Shown here: one piece after another, positions 37,070 to 48,664 of the stretch
Layout: each line of letters begins with the position of its first letter
Numbering within the stretch: position 1 is the first letter of the stretch
NCBI GenBank assembly: GCA_014529385.2
Contig: CM043964.1
Location: 135,161,420-135,225,419 of the forward strand
Source of the DNA: Adiantum capillus-veneris
Taxonomy: Eukaryota; Streptophyta; Polypodiopsida; Polypodiales; Pteridaceae
Reading direction: 5' to 3'
DNA length: 64,000 nt
Made by a program: the position numbers and the translations under genes
Notes under the pieces: generated by a model
Databases searched by the model: none
What the model saw: only the letters and a program-made list of their open reading frames with translations
What the model was told of the DNA's origin: nothing

Positions 37070-37314
37070 TGTTACCATATACATGTGGTAGTGATGTGTA
37101 TGAACACACTTAAGACCATCGGGGCATTTTTTCCCTCACTAGGAGGTCCCCCCCCCCCCCCCCCCCCCCCCCCCGTGCATTGTATATGTCCCCATCACTC
37201 TAGGTCTATCTTATCTTTCCAATGCACACTAGTAATACACTCTCTGTTGTGTGCCTTGAGCTTCCTTCATCTTCTCCAAGCTGTGTGTGTTTTCCTACAA
37301 CCCTAATTTCAACA
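37070..37314 (+). repeat. Copia 3' LTR
   Basis: TGTTACCATATACATG to CCTAATTTCAACA. It contains a poly-C expansion (37147-37174) absent from the 5' copy, and is preceded by the polypurine tract at 37056-37069. Confidence 0.85.
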
Positions 37315-37427
37315 GTTTAGAAAATTATTTCTTGTTCATTTGTTAATGAGGTTCCTTTTCTTTGTTTGTGTGTGTGTGCACGCGCGCGCGTGGTTGTTTT
37401 ACCATAAATAATATGACATAATTGAAC

Positions 37428-37590
37428 TTTTTACATTCAAAAGACAGCTAGCTAGCTTTAGAAAAAAGGAAATGATAAGTACAAAAGCAATTCAGTCTTA
37501 GAATTATTTTTACATTCAAAAGACAGCTAGTTGGCTTTAGAAAAAAGGAAATGATAAGTACAAAAGCAATTCAGTCTTAGAATTATTTTT
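37428..37590. repeat. Tandem duplication, 79-bp period
   Basis: TTTTTACATTCAAAAGACAG...CTTAGAATTA occurs twice, nearly identical (TAGCTAGC versus TAGTTGGC is the main difference). Confidence 0.92.
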
Positions 37591-37761
37591 ATACAATGTT
37601 TGTAAGAATGAGCTCTCATTCTAGTATACAAATAACAGAAGAACTTCCCAAGCCCAGTGTAGGACAGCTTGCCAAAGCCAAAAAAAATCCTTCCAAGATA
37701 AGATAGAGTTCTTACCTGCATCCATCCAAACAAGACAACAATTCAGTTAGCCTTGGATGTG

Positions 37762-37950
37762 TTTTACAGGTATCAATGGACTATACCAGTTGTTATCCAT
37801 GTCCATGTCCATGTCCATGTCCATGTCCATGTCCATGTCCATCTTACAAACTATTTTTAAAACTTTACAAGCTTTACAGGTATCAATGGACTATACCAGT
37901 TGTAATCCATGTCCATCTTACAAAATTTTTTTAAAACTTTACAAGCTTAG
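37762..37950. repeat. 110-bp duplication with a hexamer expansion in one copy
   Basis: CAGGTATCAATGGACTATACCAG starts at 37768 and again at 37878. The first copy carries GTCCAT repeated seven times (37801-37842); the second has it once. The repeat translation is Met-Ser. Confidence 0.9.
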
Positions 37951-39226
37951 TCCAAAGTTAAAAGTATATATATTTTCTCTCATTTTCCTAAAAGAATCCC
38001 AGAGTTTCTAGGCAAAGAGTACCATTTTGATTAGAAGGCCATCACCCCTTCTAATCCAAGTGTCAGAATCCCCCCTATCCATATCTTTTCAACAGTTTTA
38101 TCAGTTATGAAAGATCCACCAAATGAAGTTTATAAAAAGTTTTATTTATAATTTTTTTAATATATAAAATATCAAGCTCGTTTAAACTTTCTACTAGGTT
38201 AGAAACCCATCATAGTGAATGGACTCCAAAACATCCCTTAATTTGTACATCATTTACCATATACTTCTCTTAAGCCATCCAAGTAACAAGGAGCGCTGCT
38301 AAAACCCAGGCCTTACTCCGAACCATGAAGTTTTTTTAGGAAAAAGATGTACCATGTTTAAAGTGTTAGCACCATAACAATAACCAAAGCTATAACCGGA
38401 GCAACATCTGGCCGAGTGAATGAAAAAATTGTAATGTATATCCTAACCTTACAAAAGTAAAGGCCAAGAGTTGCCATAGTGTGCAGCCAGGTACAACACC
38501 TAACGATCCGTGTGTGTTTTGAAAAAAATACTTAAAAGACAGTGCGCAATAGAACACAGAAAACATCATCACCCATGTATGTAACTTCCCAATCATAATT
38601 AGTGCGCAGTAAACACCTCCAACCAATGTAAGTATCCATAGCTATCCAATATACAAGGCCAGTATAAAAAAGCAATAGTATTAAGTAAACCACGCACCAT
38701 TTTGATGCTTATTAAGCCACCAAGGTAGGCTCGATTATTACTGCCAACAAAGTATTGCCAGGCTCAGTAAAGTGGCAGCAAAAACGCTTTCAAAAGCTAC
38801 TGTAAACATAGAGCAGCCATTAAAAAATAGAGATTATGAATGGCAGCTTTTGGTACTACACACCCGAAAATCCTTTCCTTTCTTAGTAACCACGAAGTAT
38901 AACAGTAACCTGCAAACCCAGTGGAAGGGAAAAAAACCATGCTACATTATCACATATATACTCACTGTCCATGAAGAACCATAACCAGGTTCAGAGCGAA
39001 AACCATATGCAGACCCACAATATCAAACACTAGCTACAATAACATTAACATAATGAAATTGCCTCCTTTTCTTAAAAAACTCTGCAAAGAAATATGCATG
39101 GGCAGAGTGGCCAACCTGAGTGACTGTTGTAGCGAGCTCCATACTTCAGTGTAAAAAAGACACACAATTCTTTTTAAGCAGAACAACAAACAAAGCTAAG
39201 TGAGCGGCAGAGATGCGCCCTCACCT

Positions 39227-39258
39227 CTTTATATAGAGGAGGGAGGTGGGCCGCCAAT
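39227..39258 (-). promoter_or_regulatory. Candidate core promoter
   Basis: The minus strand carries TATATAAAG (39227-39235), with GGCCCA (site II core) and a CCAAT box immediately upstream (39247-39258). A start near 39200 would give a roughly 60-nt leader to an ATG at 39142. The ORF there (MELATTVTQVGH) is only about 40 codons if unspliced. No downstream gene is recognised, so this is a motif-based suggestion. Confidence 0.3.
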
Positions 39259-39504
39259 CCCTTGTAATTAGCAGAATCGGCATGAGTGGAGCGACCCCCT
39301 TCTGAGACAGCAAGGTTGCCTATGTTGCAGAGGAAATTACCCTAGTGCCTTCACGGCCAGTTTTTCCATAGGGTAGTAAACCACCCAAAAAAAACCTATT
39401 ACCTGTGTTACAGACGGGCCAAGTCCCATGGTGTGGACCCTAATATAGTGAAGCTTTAGAAGTTAAATGTCAAAAATAAGCTAGGGGCTCTTAAGTACTA
39501 CTAC

Positions 39505-39506
<2 letters not shown>

Positions 39507-39602
<96 letters not shown>
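39507..39602. repeat. (GT)n with GA end
   Basis: About 85 bp of GT and then GAGAGAGAGA. Confidence 0.97.
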
Positions 39603-39699
39603 TTCTTTGCTTTGATTTTATGTTTTTAGCCATTTGTTGAAGTGATTCATGTTATTTATGCTCTCTCATTTCTCTTCATATGCCTCATATGTGAGTGAG

Positions 39700-39705
39700 T
39701 GTGTG

Positions 39706-39741
<36 letters not shown>

Positions 39742-39752
39742 TTATGGGGGTC

Positions 39753-39786
<34 letters not shown>
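39700..39786. repeat. GT array and GA array
   Basis: (GT)n to 39739, a 15-bp spacer, then (GA)n at 39754-39786. Confidence 0.93.
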
Positions 39787-39790
<4 letters not shown>

Positions 39791-39989
39791 ATTATCATCC
39801 TCAAAGGTCAAATATGACCTATGGGACCAAAGTTACATGTGATGTAGTATGTGTGAGGCTGATGAGTGATTCTTGATGCTCCAAAATTGTGGTGATGAGA
39901 GTCGCAATGGAGAGTCCACACTATGGTTGGGAGTGGAAAGTGTGTAGGTCCAAGTCATGGCTAAAAATGTGAGGGAAGCAAGTTTGGAT

Positions 39990-40569
39990 GTGACCAAAGC
40001 TGAGCACTCTAGTAATGTATGGTACTCAGACTCTCAAACTTGTAGTGAGCATAATGTGCACAATTGATTTGACTCTGCCCGAATGCCCTGTGTCGCATCG
40101 AAGGGAGTGGGAGCTAAGCCAAATGGTTGTGATAGAATGTATCACTAACAAGGGGATAGGCTTAAGCATGTAAGGGTGAGTACGGTTTCCTCTTTCAACG
40201 AAGAACATGGTTTTGAAGTTAGGGCAATATGGGTGGTGTATGAAGCGTGACCCACCAGATTCTCCCAAGCCATAATACATTGGCGTTGTAGAAAATCTTC
40301 ATTCACTTGGGATTCTATTGAGGTATCATGTAGCAAGCATAATGCATCCCATCTCCCAAAATACTTCTTTATGTCTTGCATCCATGCTCAAGATCTTGCT
40401 TTTGTGCATCTTTTGAACTTTTTTGCTTGCTTCTTATTCAATTGTAGGAAGTCGATATGAGGGGTTTTGACACATCTTTATCATTTTTTCCATAGCTTTC
40501 TTATGCAACTGTAGGAAGTCAATGTGAGGGGTTTTGACACATTTTTATCATTTACTCCACAACCCTTTC
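39990..40569 (-). pseudogene. LINE ORF2, C-terminal part (left of the nested LTR element)
   Basis: Minus-strand fragments read MQDIKKYFGRWDA, LLHDTS, FLQRQCIMAWE, RFIHH, GNRTHPYMLKPIPL and LSSHSLRCDTGHSGR, in changing frames, as the C-terminal region of a non-LTR polymerase protein. It continues from the reverse transcriptase at 46237-48135 once the LTR element is removed. A 67-bp tandem duplication (40433-40556) lies within it. The left end is uncertain. Confidence 0.7.
40433..40556. repeat. Tandem duplication, 67-bp period
   Basis: GTAGGAAGTCRATRTGAGGGG followed by TTTTGACACAT occurs twice, inside the LINE remnant. Confidence 0.88.
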
Positions 40570-40755
40570 TGAAAGGCCGAGGGAACCCAGAGGAGACTGA
40601 ATACTGGATCCTCCTCCTAGCAACCAACCTATTATAGGAGGGCCCATGGCCCTTTGCCCTAAATGGATCCCCTGTCCACACATTCAGTGCGGCCCTTGGC
40701 CTAGGTCCCTAACCCTCGCTAGGTCGGACCCTGCCCTCTAGCCCTTGGCCTGACA
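40570..40755 (-). repeat. LARD-like element, 3' LTR
   Basis: 186 bp; partner of 46055-46236. Confidence 0.88.
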
Positions 40756-43700
40756 TTACTTCTCCCTTGGAGAATAGTTTTTGTCCTCAAAAACAAAAGT
40801 GAAAAACATCTTCTAAAGAACACTAATGTTTTTGGCAGTGGCATCCTTGCTGGGTCTAGCTGTCTAAGTGACCGAAACATGGTTCAGTAGGAGGCTCAAT
40901 GAAACCAAGAAGAGTATCTTGATTTTCAACATTGTTGTCCCTTTGCCAGGGGGATTCACCATGGAAAACTTACCGCACCACGTAAGTGCAGAGGAGGGGT
41001 TTTTTTAACAAGTTACATAAGCGTAAAAGTTAGGGACATGCCCCCAATCATTTATCTCCCGAGCTTAAAAATAAGGGAGGGAGTTGTCATATATGGGGGG
41101 GGGGGGGGACCTAACCTGGGTTGATTACTTGTAATTATTGGTCATCGGTGTGCACTAGAACTCCGATGAATTTGGGGGAAGTTTTTTATCAGGTCACACA
41201 TCAAATTTTGCATCAAGCCGGTCATAGATCAAGGCTGATTTGGAGTAGGTTAAGGGTTGATTTACACCAACTTTGGATGGATCAAAATTGGACGAGTAGC
41301 CAGAGTGCAGGCTGATCGGGAACATAGTTTGAAAGTCAAACTAAGACACATTGAGGGTACATCTAGTTATCAATAGAAGTGGTTCCTTAGTAGATTGTCA
41401 GTCACTATGCTACACACTCTTTGAGTAGTTTTACTCATTTAGATCATGTGAGACCTAAATTTTATAATTAAGATAGGGGTATGATAGTTTTCTTCATTGA
41501 TTGTAGTATAAGCATAGAAAGGGTGGGTCATATTCCCTAATATGAGTCGTATATAGGGGTTTTATCAAAATTGTTCGCTCGCAGGTGGCGTCTCGTTTTG
41601 TACATAGAATGAATTCCCCGGGTCCCTTTGCAACCATCTGTGTAATCGGTCCATATTCAACATAGCATAGAAATTCCATTTAGAACTCACATGAGCATGC
41701 TAAACGAATTATCATAACTAAGAGATATCTAAAGAATACCTCTTCTTACTTTCCATGAAAGTAACTTGCTAATGTAACTCGTCAGCTAAGTTTATGTCCT
41801 TGACTTGTTATCTTCTTGTAAACAACCGCACCATTACTGGTGGTTAAGGTTGAGAACCTGCATTATACTGCAAGAGACTAAACCTAGTCGCAAACTTGCT
41901 TTTATTTATAGGAAGCAAACTCCAACTAGAGCAATACATGCTTGCTAATTGGATTGCTTGGTGCTAATGTATGCACTTTTCATAGCCTTTAGCACAAGAT
42001 TACGGTTTGTAATCTACCTAATCTACCTATCCCCGTGGATACTGACAGTAGCATAACTTTTGTAACCTGCCTATCCTCTTGGATATTGACAGTAGTGAGG
42101 GGTGTGGGATTCCCTACAGTTTACAGACAATCTTCTAAATGATTGGTAAACGGAGATCACAATGGTGTACAACATTGCTAAGACAATAACCATGCCCTGA
42201 ATAATCATAAACAACCATCCGTTAATGTTGTTTAGTATTATTGTACGTTTAACAAGTCATTCTAAGTATCCAACAATTTTTTTCCACTAAAATTGCTCCT
42301 GATACGTCGTGCTGAAAATGGTCTAGCAAACAGATTTGACAGCACCTAGGAACATCGTCGTGACACATAATTAAAGTAGCGACGCCAGTGTTTGTCCCAG
42401 AAACTCATATTCTCCACATGTGGAATATGTCTCAAGTAAGGATGTCTGAAAAAAACATCCTTCAAGTACGAGATGTACTTGGGTGTGGAGGTAACTGTAA
42501 ACATGCAGAGAGACCCTCATTATCCATGCTCCACAATGGCTAAACCGAACTCCTTGAGTTCCTAGACCATATTGTATCCCACGTGACAACATGTGCCAAA
42601 TCAAACCCTACAAGTGGGTCCATAACTACAGAATGCATAAATTTATTGTGGACACTAAAGCCCATATTTCTTAGCTCTTACGTGACCTTGTCATCTCGCT
42701 GAAGAGCAAAAATAGAGGAAAACATAGAAGTTTATCCATCCAACTGGAAAAAGTCAAGCAAAGCATCTGCAAAAATGGAAATAAACCAAATCATATGCGT
42801 ACTTGGAGGTTGAACATAGTGTTCACTTACCTGTAGTCAAAGGCACCTGCCTAAATTTCCCGCCTGCAAAGGCCTGGGAGCACTAATTTGAAAAGTAGTA
42901 AAATGCAAGTAATACTGCACATGTAACCTTGGGTGTGGCCGTTGCAATCCAAACCCCTTGGGTAAAATTGACATTGCCAAACTGGTGGCTAGACTTTTAT
43001 ATGGAAACTGCTCAACTAGCAACCAATAGTATCTTAATTCAACTTTGGAAGTTGAAATTATCCACTAGCCCTTGGTAGCTTATGGACTTCTTTCCTTGAA
43101 AGTGCAAGTGTGAAGTCAAACAGAGTTGACCATCACACTTAATAAGTGATTTAGTAATCACGAGCGAGGTCTTACCCCAAAACTGTACTCATATAGGCAC
43201 TCTTAATGCTAATAGGAGCTCCACTGAAGTTGGAGTCATATTCACAACTAGATCTTTTTCACACCCAAAAATCCATAATCTTGGGTTTTTGTGGACAGTC
43301 GTGCTATCTGAAATGATGGCTTCATCTATACACCTTGGTAGAGATAAGCCCTTACGAGTTTAAGACGTTCAAAAAATCAACTTAATCTTCACACTTAAAT
43401 TGTATAGTGCTAAAATAATGCGCAAAAAATCGCTAATGGCAAGACTCTTACTTGTCCATTACAATCGATGATTACTCAACTAAATATGATTGTTCAATCT
43501 TGAAAGCAATCACTAATATATTACAAACACATGGCTCGTAGCCATTCCAAAATAGGTGGCAATAGATGGCTCTTAGCCCTTCCTATTACCGTATTGACAT
43601 AGAAAGATCTCTATAAAATCATGCTTAGTTTCACCTTTCTCAAGGATAAAGTTGGAAAGAGAGAGAGAGAGAGAGAGTGTTGGGCTGAGGAAAATCCCTT

Positions 43701-44081
43701 ATTCTATTGTATTGAATGCCCCCTTGTGTATGCCTCGGTGCAAACAATGGCTGTGTGGTAGCTTATCCTACAAACGTACAACAGTGTACTTGTACCACGC
43801 TCTCGTAGAGAGAGGTACCATAAGTCACGTCTTGACCCAATTACCATATATGTGATTGTGATCAATCAAGGTGCAGATGTATGGCACTTTGCAAGTGAAT
43901 AAACATCTGTAATTGTGCTCATCCTTGATAGAGTAGCTAGTGATATAGCGAAAGCATATGCAATGATGGGTATTGTACATCCATCATACAAGTATGCCAT
44001 GCATACAAAGTGAAAAATGGAACGATAAGTCATTAGCTTCAATGACAGTCTCATACATGTGAGCCGCTGGTATACGTGTCT
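40756..44081 (-). other. Interior of the LARD-like element, no coding recognised
   Basis: Open frames on both strands are shorter than 100 codons and lack retroelement motifs. A short poly-G tract lies at 41097-41109 and a GA array at 43657-43677. Confidence 0.6.
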
Positions 44082-44299
44082 CCCGGGGCAGTCACTTATC
44101 AAAAGACCCCTATATCACGTGCGTTCAAGAGGTAATTAATAATACCCCAATATACATACTATACTTACACTGTGAGCCTATTTAAATAAACCCCACCCCC
44201 CTCTGCATGTATACATTTATGTACATTTTGGTCTTTTAATAATCCTCTCCGGTTAACTCACGTGATATCATACACATTCTAAAAAGTGACCGCCCCGGG
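44082..44299. mobile_element. MITE, 218 bp, 8-bp target duplication
   Basis: The terminal inverted repeats are CCCGGGGCAGTCACTT at the left and its inverse (one mismatch) at 44284-44299. A further matched TATCACGTG lies about 32 bp inside each end. The flanks ACGTGTCT (44074-44081) and ACGTGTCT (44300-44307) are identical. An 8-bp duplication fits the hAT superfamily among DNA transposons, although the terminal sequence is not the usual CAGGG type. There is no coding capacity, so it is non-autonomous. Confidence 0.82.
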
Positions 44300-45907
44300 A
44301 CGTGTCTTGCACATTACACTGGCATGGATACATCACAATGTAGTGTTGCATAAACTGTGAGCTTATATCCACATAGTGCTAAAGATGTGTGCCATTATCG
44401 TTGATCTAAAGTCAATCGATAATACCTTTGCACATAAGAGAAGCCGTACTTCACATGAAGTCGGGCAAAGCACTTTGCTTTGTACAATGGCTTCTTATGG
44501 AGTCTGCCCAAGCACTTTGCTTTGTAGAGCAGAGAGATCTTTTATAAATGAAAAGTAAAACATATACAAAACAAACATAACTTGACATTTGCTAACCTTG
44601 TCGCCCACTTGAGGCCAGGTTTTTGGTAATTCGCTCGAATCAAGCTCATAGCCATATGTATTGCTCAAGTCAGTTAGCATATGTATCATATACACCCAAG
44701 TTCGTGTGCTAATAGCATATTCCAAACTGTGGAAATCGTGATTCCAATTGTCGAAAGGGAAGCCTTGCTCTACATAAGTACTCATGCACTGTTATGGTTC
44801 TCAAAGTGAACACATACTCTTGCCAATTTACAATGGCATAACAAGAGAAAGTCTACCTTGTCGAGCATTCACAAGTAATCACCTTGTCGAGTTGTACAAT
44901 GTGTTGAAAAATAGAAAAATACTTGCAATGGATGTGCCTCGTACCTGCTTGACTTGATAACATAGATAGAGCCGTGCTCCAGTGATCTTCAATTTTCTTC
45001 ATAGCATCTTGGCATTGCAGTTAAGGGTCAGCCTTGCCGAGTACCTGTGTCGCCTTTATCAAGATATGAATTCTTGTCAAAAAACCCATGAAAATAGCAG
45101 AGTCGAAGATACTTGCTCTATCCCTTGGATATTTGTGCATGCAGGTGGAAAAAATATCATCCAAGAAGTCTTACCCATAACAACAATTTCTCCATCAAAT
45201 TCGTAATGGTTTGGCTCCCTTTGAGCACTCTTAGCTGCCTTTTGTCAAGTGGTGCTTGTACTTATATGCAACATGCCTTGCCTAAACTGGAGCGGCTCAA
45301 TGATCGACAGGTAATTGATGTCAAAATGCCCAATGCGTGCATATAATGCAGAAAAATAAGTTGCATGATCAATGCATGTCGCCGTTCGTCAATCCTCATA
45401 ACTTGCATGCTCAAATCCATGCCAAAGTAGCCGTTCCTTGCAATTTTGTGCATGTTGAAGCTTTGAAGCTTTGCCCATCGTGTTATTCCTGACCAAAACT
45501 ACCGGCTATGTCCCTTAATGTCTGCAATTTCCCGCAGCTTGTGTCTGAGAATTGACGGCTTCACTTCTTGCTTATCTGCTTGGATTTGATGTCATGTCTC
45601 GTTCATGATCGCGCGGGAGTCGGCTCTTAGCAGGGGAGGGAACTCAAGGAAAAAAAACAATGGCGGCAGCTGCAGGCGACTGTGCAGGGAGAAAAGGAGA
45701 GAGGACAAGCAGTGCGGTGATTTTCAAGCCATGATCTAGTGATAAACTCCCCTCCTTGTCCTAGGGCAAACCCAGCAAGCTTAACACAACCCGGTTACGT
45801 GCAGGTCGAAGCCTCCCACCTCCCTCATGCAAGCGGCCATTCCCGTGTCTTCTCGGCCATGACAAGCCCTGCCTTGGAGAACTCGTCATCAAGCTTCCAA
45901 TGACCCA

Positions 45908-45910
<3 letters not shown>

Positions 45911-45994
<84 letters not shown>
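45911..45994. repeat. (GA)n microsatellite
   Basis: About 42 GA units inside the LARD-like element, near its primer-binding site. Confidence 0.97.
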
Positions 45995-45996
<2 letters not shown>

Positions 45997-46041
45997 ACAT
46001 GCAAAGCCTTCTTCCCTCCTCCATAGCTCTCCCCTCTCCTA

Positions 46042-46053
46042 GCTCTGATATCA
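46042..46053 (-). promoter_or_regulatory. Primer-binding site of the LARD-like element
   Basis: TGATATCAGAGC on the minus strand, one mismatch from the initiator-Met complement, adjacent to the 5' LTR. Confidence 0.8.
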
Positions 46054-46054
46054 G

Positions 46055-46236
46055 TGAAAGGCCGAGGGAACCTAGAGGAGACTGAATACTGGATCCTCCT
46101 CCCAGCCAATCTTTTATAGGAGGGCCCATGGCCCTTTGCCCTCAATGGGTCCCCTGGTCCACACCTTCAGTCCGGCCCTTGGCCTAGGTCCCTGACCCCC
46201 TAGGTCGGGCCCTGCCCTCTAGCCCTTGGCCTAACA
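46055..46236 (-). repeat. LARD-like element, 5' LTR
   Basis: 182 bp; partner of 40570-40755; followed outward by the CTTTC target duplication. Confidence 0.88.
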
Positions 46237-47383
46237 CTTTCCATGTCCATAACCTCAATTGAAAGAGATCCTGACCCAAGAAGTAGGAGCATATATGGTG
46301 TTTGTGTCTTAACTTGGAGAAAATTTGTAAGAAAATGCTTTTGCACATTCTCAAACTCTTTCCAAGTAAACTTTGAGATGCTCCTACTCCATAAAGAAGA
46401 ACCGGTGTCACCAATGTGTCAAAACAGTACTTCTTGAGATCCCAACACTTGATGTTTCTGCGTTACACATGCTCTCAAATACGCTCTCTTTTCGGCTTCC
46501 AAATGATGCATAGCACATTCATGCCACTTGTGATTGGCCGGAATCTCAAGGCCAATGTACTTAAAAAGCTCTCAACAACTTCAAGTGTCTCATTTTCGTA
46601 CACAATGCATGGCTTCTCCTTATGGCTAGTTTTCACAAGCAGAACCTTTGTTTTGGTTCAGCCACAATCAACCCACTATGTAAGCAAAAGTTCTCAAGGA
46701 CAACCATAAGCATTTTTGCATCCTCTAAAGTGTGTGCTAGAAGCACTACATCATCCACATACAACAAAAGCATGGTTATCGCGCTGCAAAGATTGACCTC
46801 TTCAATGCCTTCTTCTTGCATAAAGTCAAGTACCATTTGTTCCAATTAATTGATGCATAGACCAAAGAGAGTTGGTGAACGAACATCCTTGTTTAGCCCC
46901 AATAGTGCTTGCAATTTTTTTTAAATTCCTCTTTTTATGCGCAATTGACACATCACCTTCTCATAGATTCGAGAAACCCCAAGCATAAACTCACTTGGCA
47001 CTTGGAGTTCTTCTATCCTTCTTCACAAATTGTTACGTGGAATCATATCAAAGGCTTTCTTAAATTCCACAAAGCAACAAAACAATCACTTGCCTTTCAA
47101 TCAACTTTCCTCCATGAGAACACAAAGAATGACAAGATGATCAATGGTGCTATGGCGTCGACAAAAATCCGAAGTTCTTTTGCACGCTTGCCATTCTCTT
47201 TAGCCTAATCACTCAATTTTGTTGCTGGATTCCAAGCCCAAGTTTAGTCCATGGGAACATCTCTCAAAGCATGCAGATAACACACCCAATTGTGCATGGG
47301 AAAGAATGGCTACAATGAGTTAAAATAATCATATATATATAAAAGGTTTTTGATTAATATAGCGTTATTTTGTTGTGTCAAAG

Positions 47384-47431
<48 letters not shown>

Positions 47432-48135
47432 TGTGTGTGTGTGTGTGCGCGTGTGTTCTGCACGCCATCACCTCGCTATGGCTCCTTGTCGATGGCATCC
47501 TCCATAGCCGCTGGCTCTACATTTATCTCCATTATGAACCCAAGAAATTTTTTCAAAAGAAACCCAATCATTATAGTCTAGTAGTTATTTACATTCTTTG
47601 CATCCCCTCCTTTATGCAAAGGCTTGACCCAATTAGTACTCCAATTACAAGGCATGACATGTTGAAGTGCAAGGTTGAACATATCACACATCCACTCATG
47701 TGTAAAATCTCTCGTCCATTTAATCATTTTTGGTTTGATACCTTGTAAATCTCCCGCTTTGTGAGTGGCCAACTTTTTTTTCTACATGTAAATCCATCAA
47801 TTCCACTCCACAAAGATACACCATTGGAAATGAGCATACCCGTGCTATTGCACATGTGTAAAAGTAACTTTCCATATTGATCCGGCTCTTTCTCATCCAT
47901 TGAAGTACAATCATACAAGTGAACTTACTCCAACTCCCTTGAAATGTATGGCATATCAAATTGTTATCATGTTCCAATGTTTTTGTGCGAGCATTCATAT
48001 TCCCAAAGACCATAATATCACCTTTGCCTTTAAATTAAGGAATATCCTCCTCTAAATCAAAAAATGGTTGATATGTATCCATGCAATCATAAAAGGGGGA
48101 ATCGTGATGAGGAATGTTCTGCATGCATGGTAAAA
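46237..48135 (-). pseudogene. LINE ORF2: endonuclease and reverse transcriptase
   Basis: Reading leftwards: an endonuclease segment with GDIMVFGNMNARTKTLEHD and LLLHMCNSTGM (47850-48135), then MFNLALQHVMPCNWSTNWVKPLHKGGD and NNY.TIMIG (47580-47700). Next come RT motifs RHSTIDHLVILCVL and FKKAFDM (about 47050-47170), LFGLCIN and LLLYVDDVVLLAHTLEDAK (46700-46790), and the C-terminal VTPVLLYGV and WKEFENVQKHFL (46300-46415). Numerous stops and frameshifts make it inactive, but the YVDD active site persists. A CT/GT microsatellite (47389-47455) interrupts it. The gene continues at 40569 beyond the nested LTR element. Confidence 0.83.
47389..47455. repeat. (CT)n(GT)n microsatellite
   Basis: Compound array within the LINE pseudogene. 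Confidence 0.95.
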
Positions 48136-48575
48136 TAAAAATGGATGTGTGTGCCTGAAAAGCAATGCTCACATAACTATTTTATAGTATGCATTTCTCA
48201 ATTAAAATTTCATTGTACCCTAATTTTCAACGTCGGGCATTGTAGTTAGAAATCCCAAATTAGAAACATTCTCTGTTAATAAACCATTTCCAAAATGGTT
48301 TGCCCCAATAAATCAAGGCCAAAAGAATGGGCTTTTTTAGCAATGATTGGGAGAGGGCCTTTTACAAGCCATTTGGATGAATTTCTCATAAGAAACTTTA
48401 CAGTGTCATGCCTTTTTACATTAATTAAGTCTACATTGACAAAGAGAGAATATATAGAATGTAAAAAGTTAGTAATACTAGAATAACTATTTAAGTATTG
48501 ATTGAAATTTCTAGATTTGATGTCAAAAAAATTGAAAGTAAATAATACGTAAATGTAAAATTGCGTGCAAAGCAA

Positions 48576-48664
<89 letters not shown>

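Larger units (their letters stand above)
15839..37314 (+). mobile_element. Ty1/copia retrotransposon, split by a nested gypsy
   Basis: The element is bounded by related LTRs of 228 and 245 bp, with an iMet-like primer-binding site after the left LTR (TGGTATCAAAG, 16069) and a polypurine tract before the right LTR (CCCAGGGGGTATT). The internal order is gag, protease, integrase, reverse transcriptase, RNase H, the copia order. Gag is interrupted at 17001/33410 by the gypsy element; the reading resumes directly after it. LTR divergence is about 27 differences in 228 bp by eye, plus a poly-C expansion in the right LTR, so this is the oldest layer. The five bases on each side (TTTCA and GTTTA) are not a clear target duplication. 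Confidence 0.88.
37315..39200. other. Non-coding DNA with local duplications
   Basis: No confident gene. Minus-strand frames (38390-38626, and the 37527-37733 segment with TLSYLGRIFFGFGKLSY) are hydrophobic but unrecognised. They could be exons of a gene driven by the promoter-like sequence at 39227-39258. Confidence 0.4.
40570..46236 (-). mobile_element. Non-coding LTR retrotransposon (LARD-like), 5667 bp
   Basis: Terminal direct repeats 40570-40755 and 46055-46236 begin TGAAAGGCCGAGGG and end GGCCTRACA. The flanks are a perfect 5-bp target duplication, CTTTC (40565-40569 and 46237-46241). On the minus strand a primer-binding site TGATATCAGAGC (46042-46053) lies one base inside the right LTR. 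A purine-rich tract (CCAAGGGAGAAGTAA on the minus strand, 40756-40770) borders the left LTR. The 5.3-kb interior has no recognisable gag or pol in any frame. Short LTRs plus a long non-coding interior fit a large retrotransposon derivative that needs proteins from another element. The LTRs differ by about a dozen substitutions and a few indels by eye. Confidence 0.85.

Noticed and set aside
15834-37319. Target-site duplication of the copia element
   Set aside because: The five bases on either side (TTTCA and GTTTA) do not match well enough; possibly decayed.
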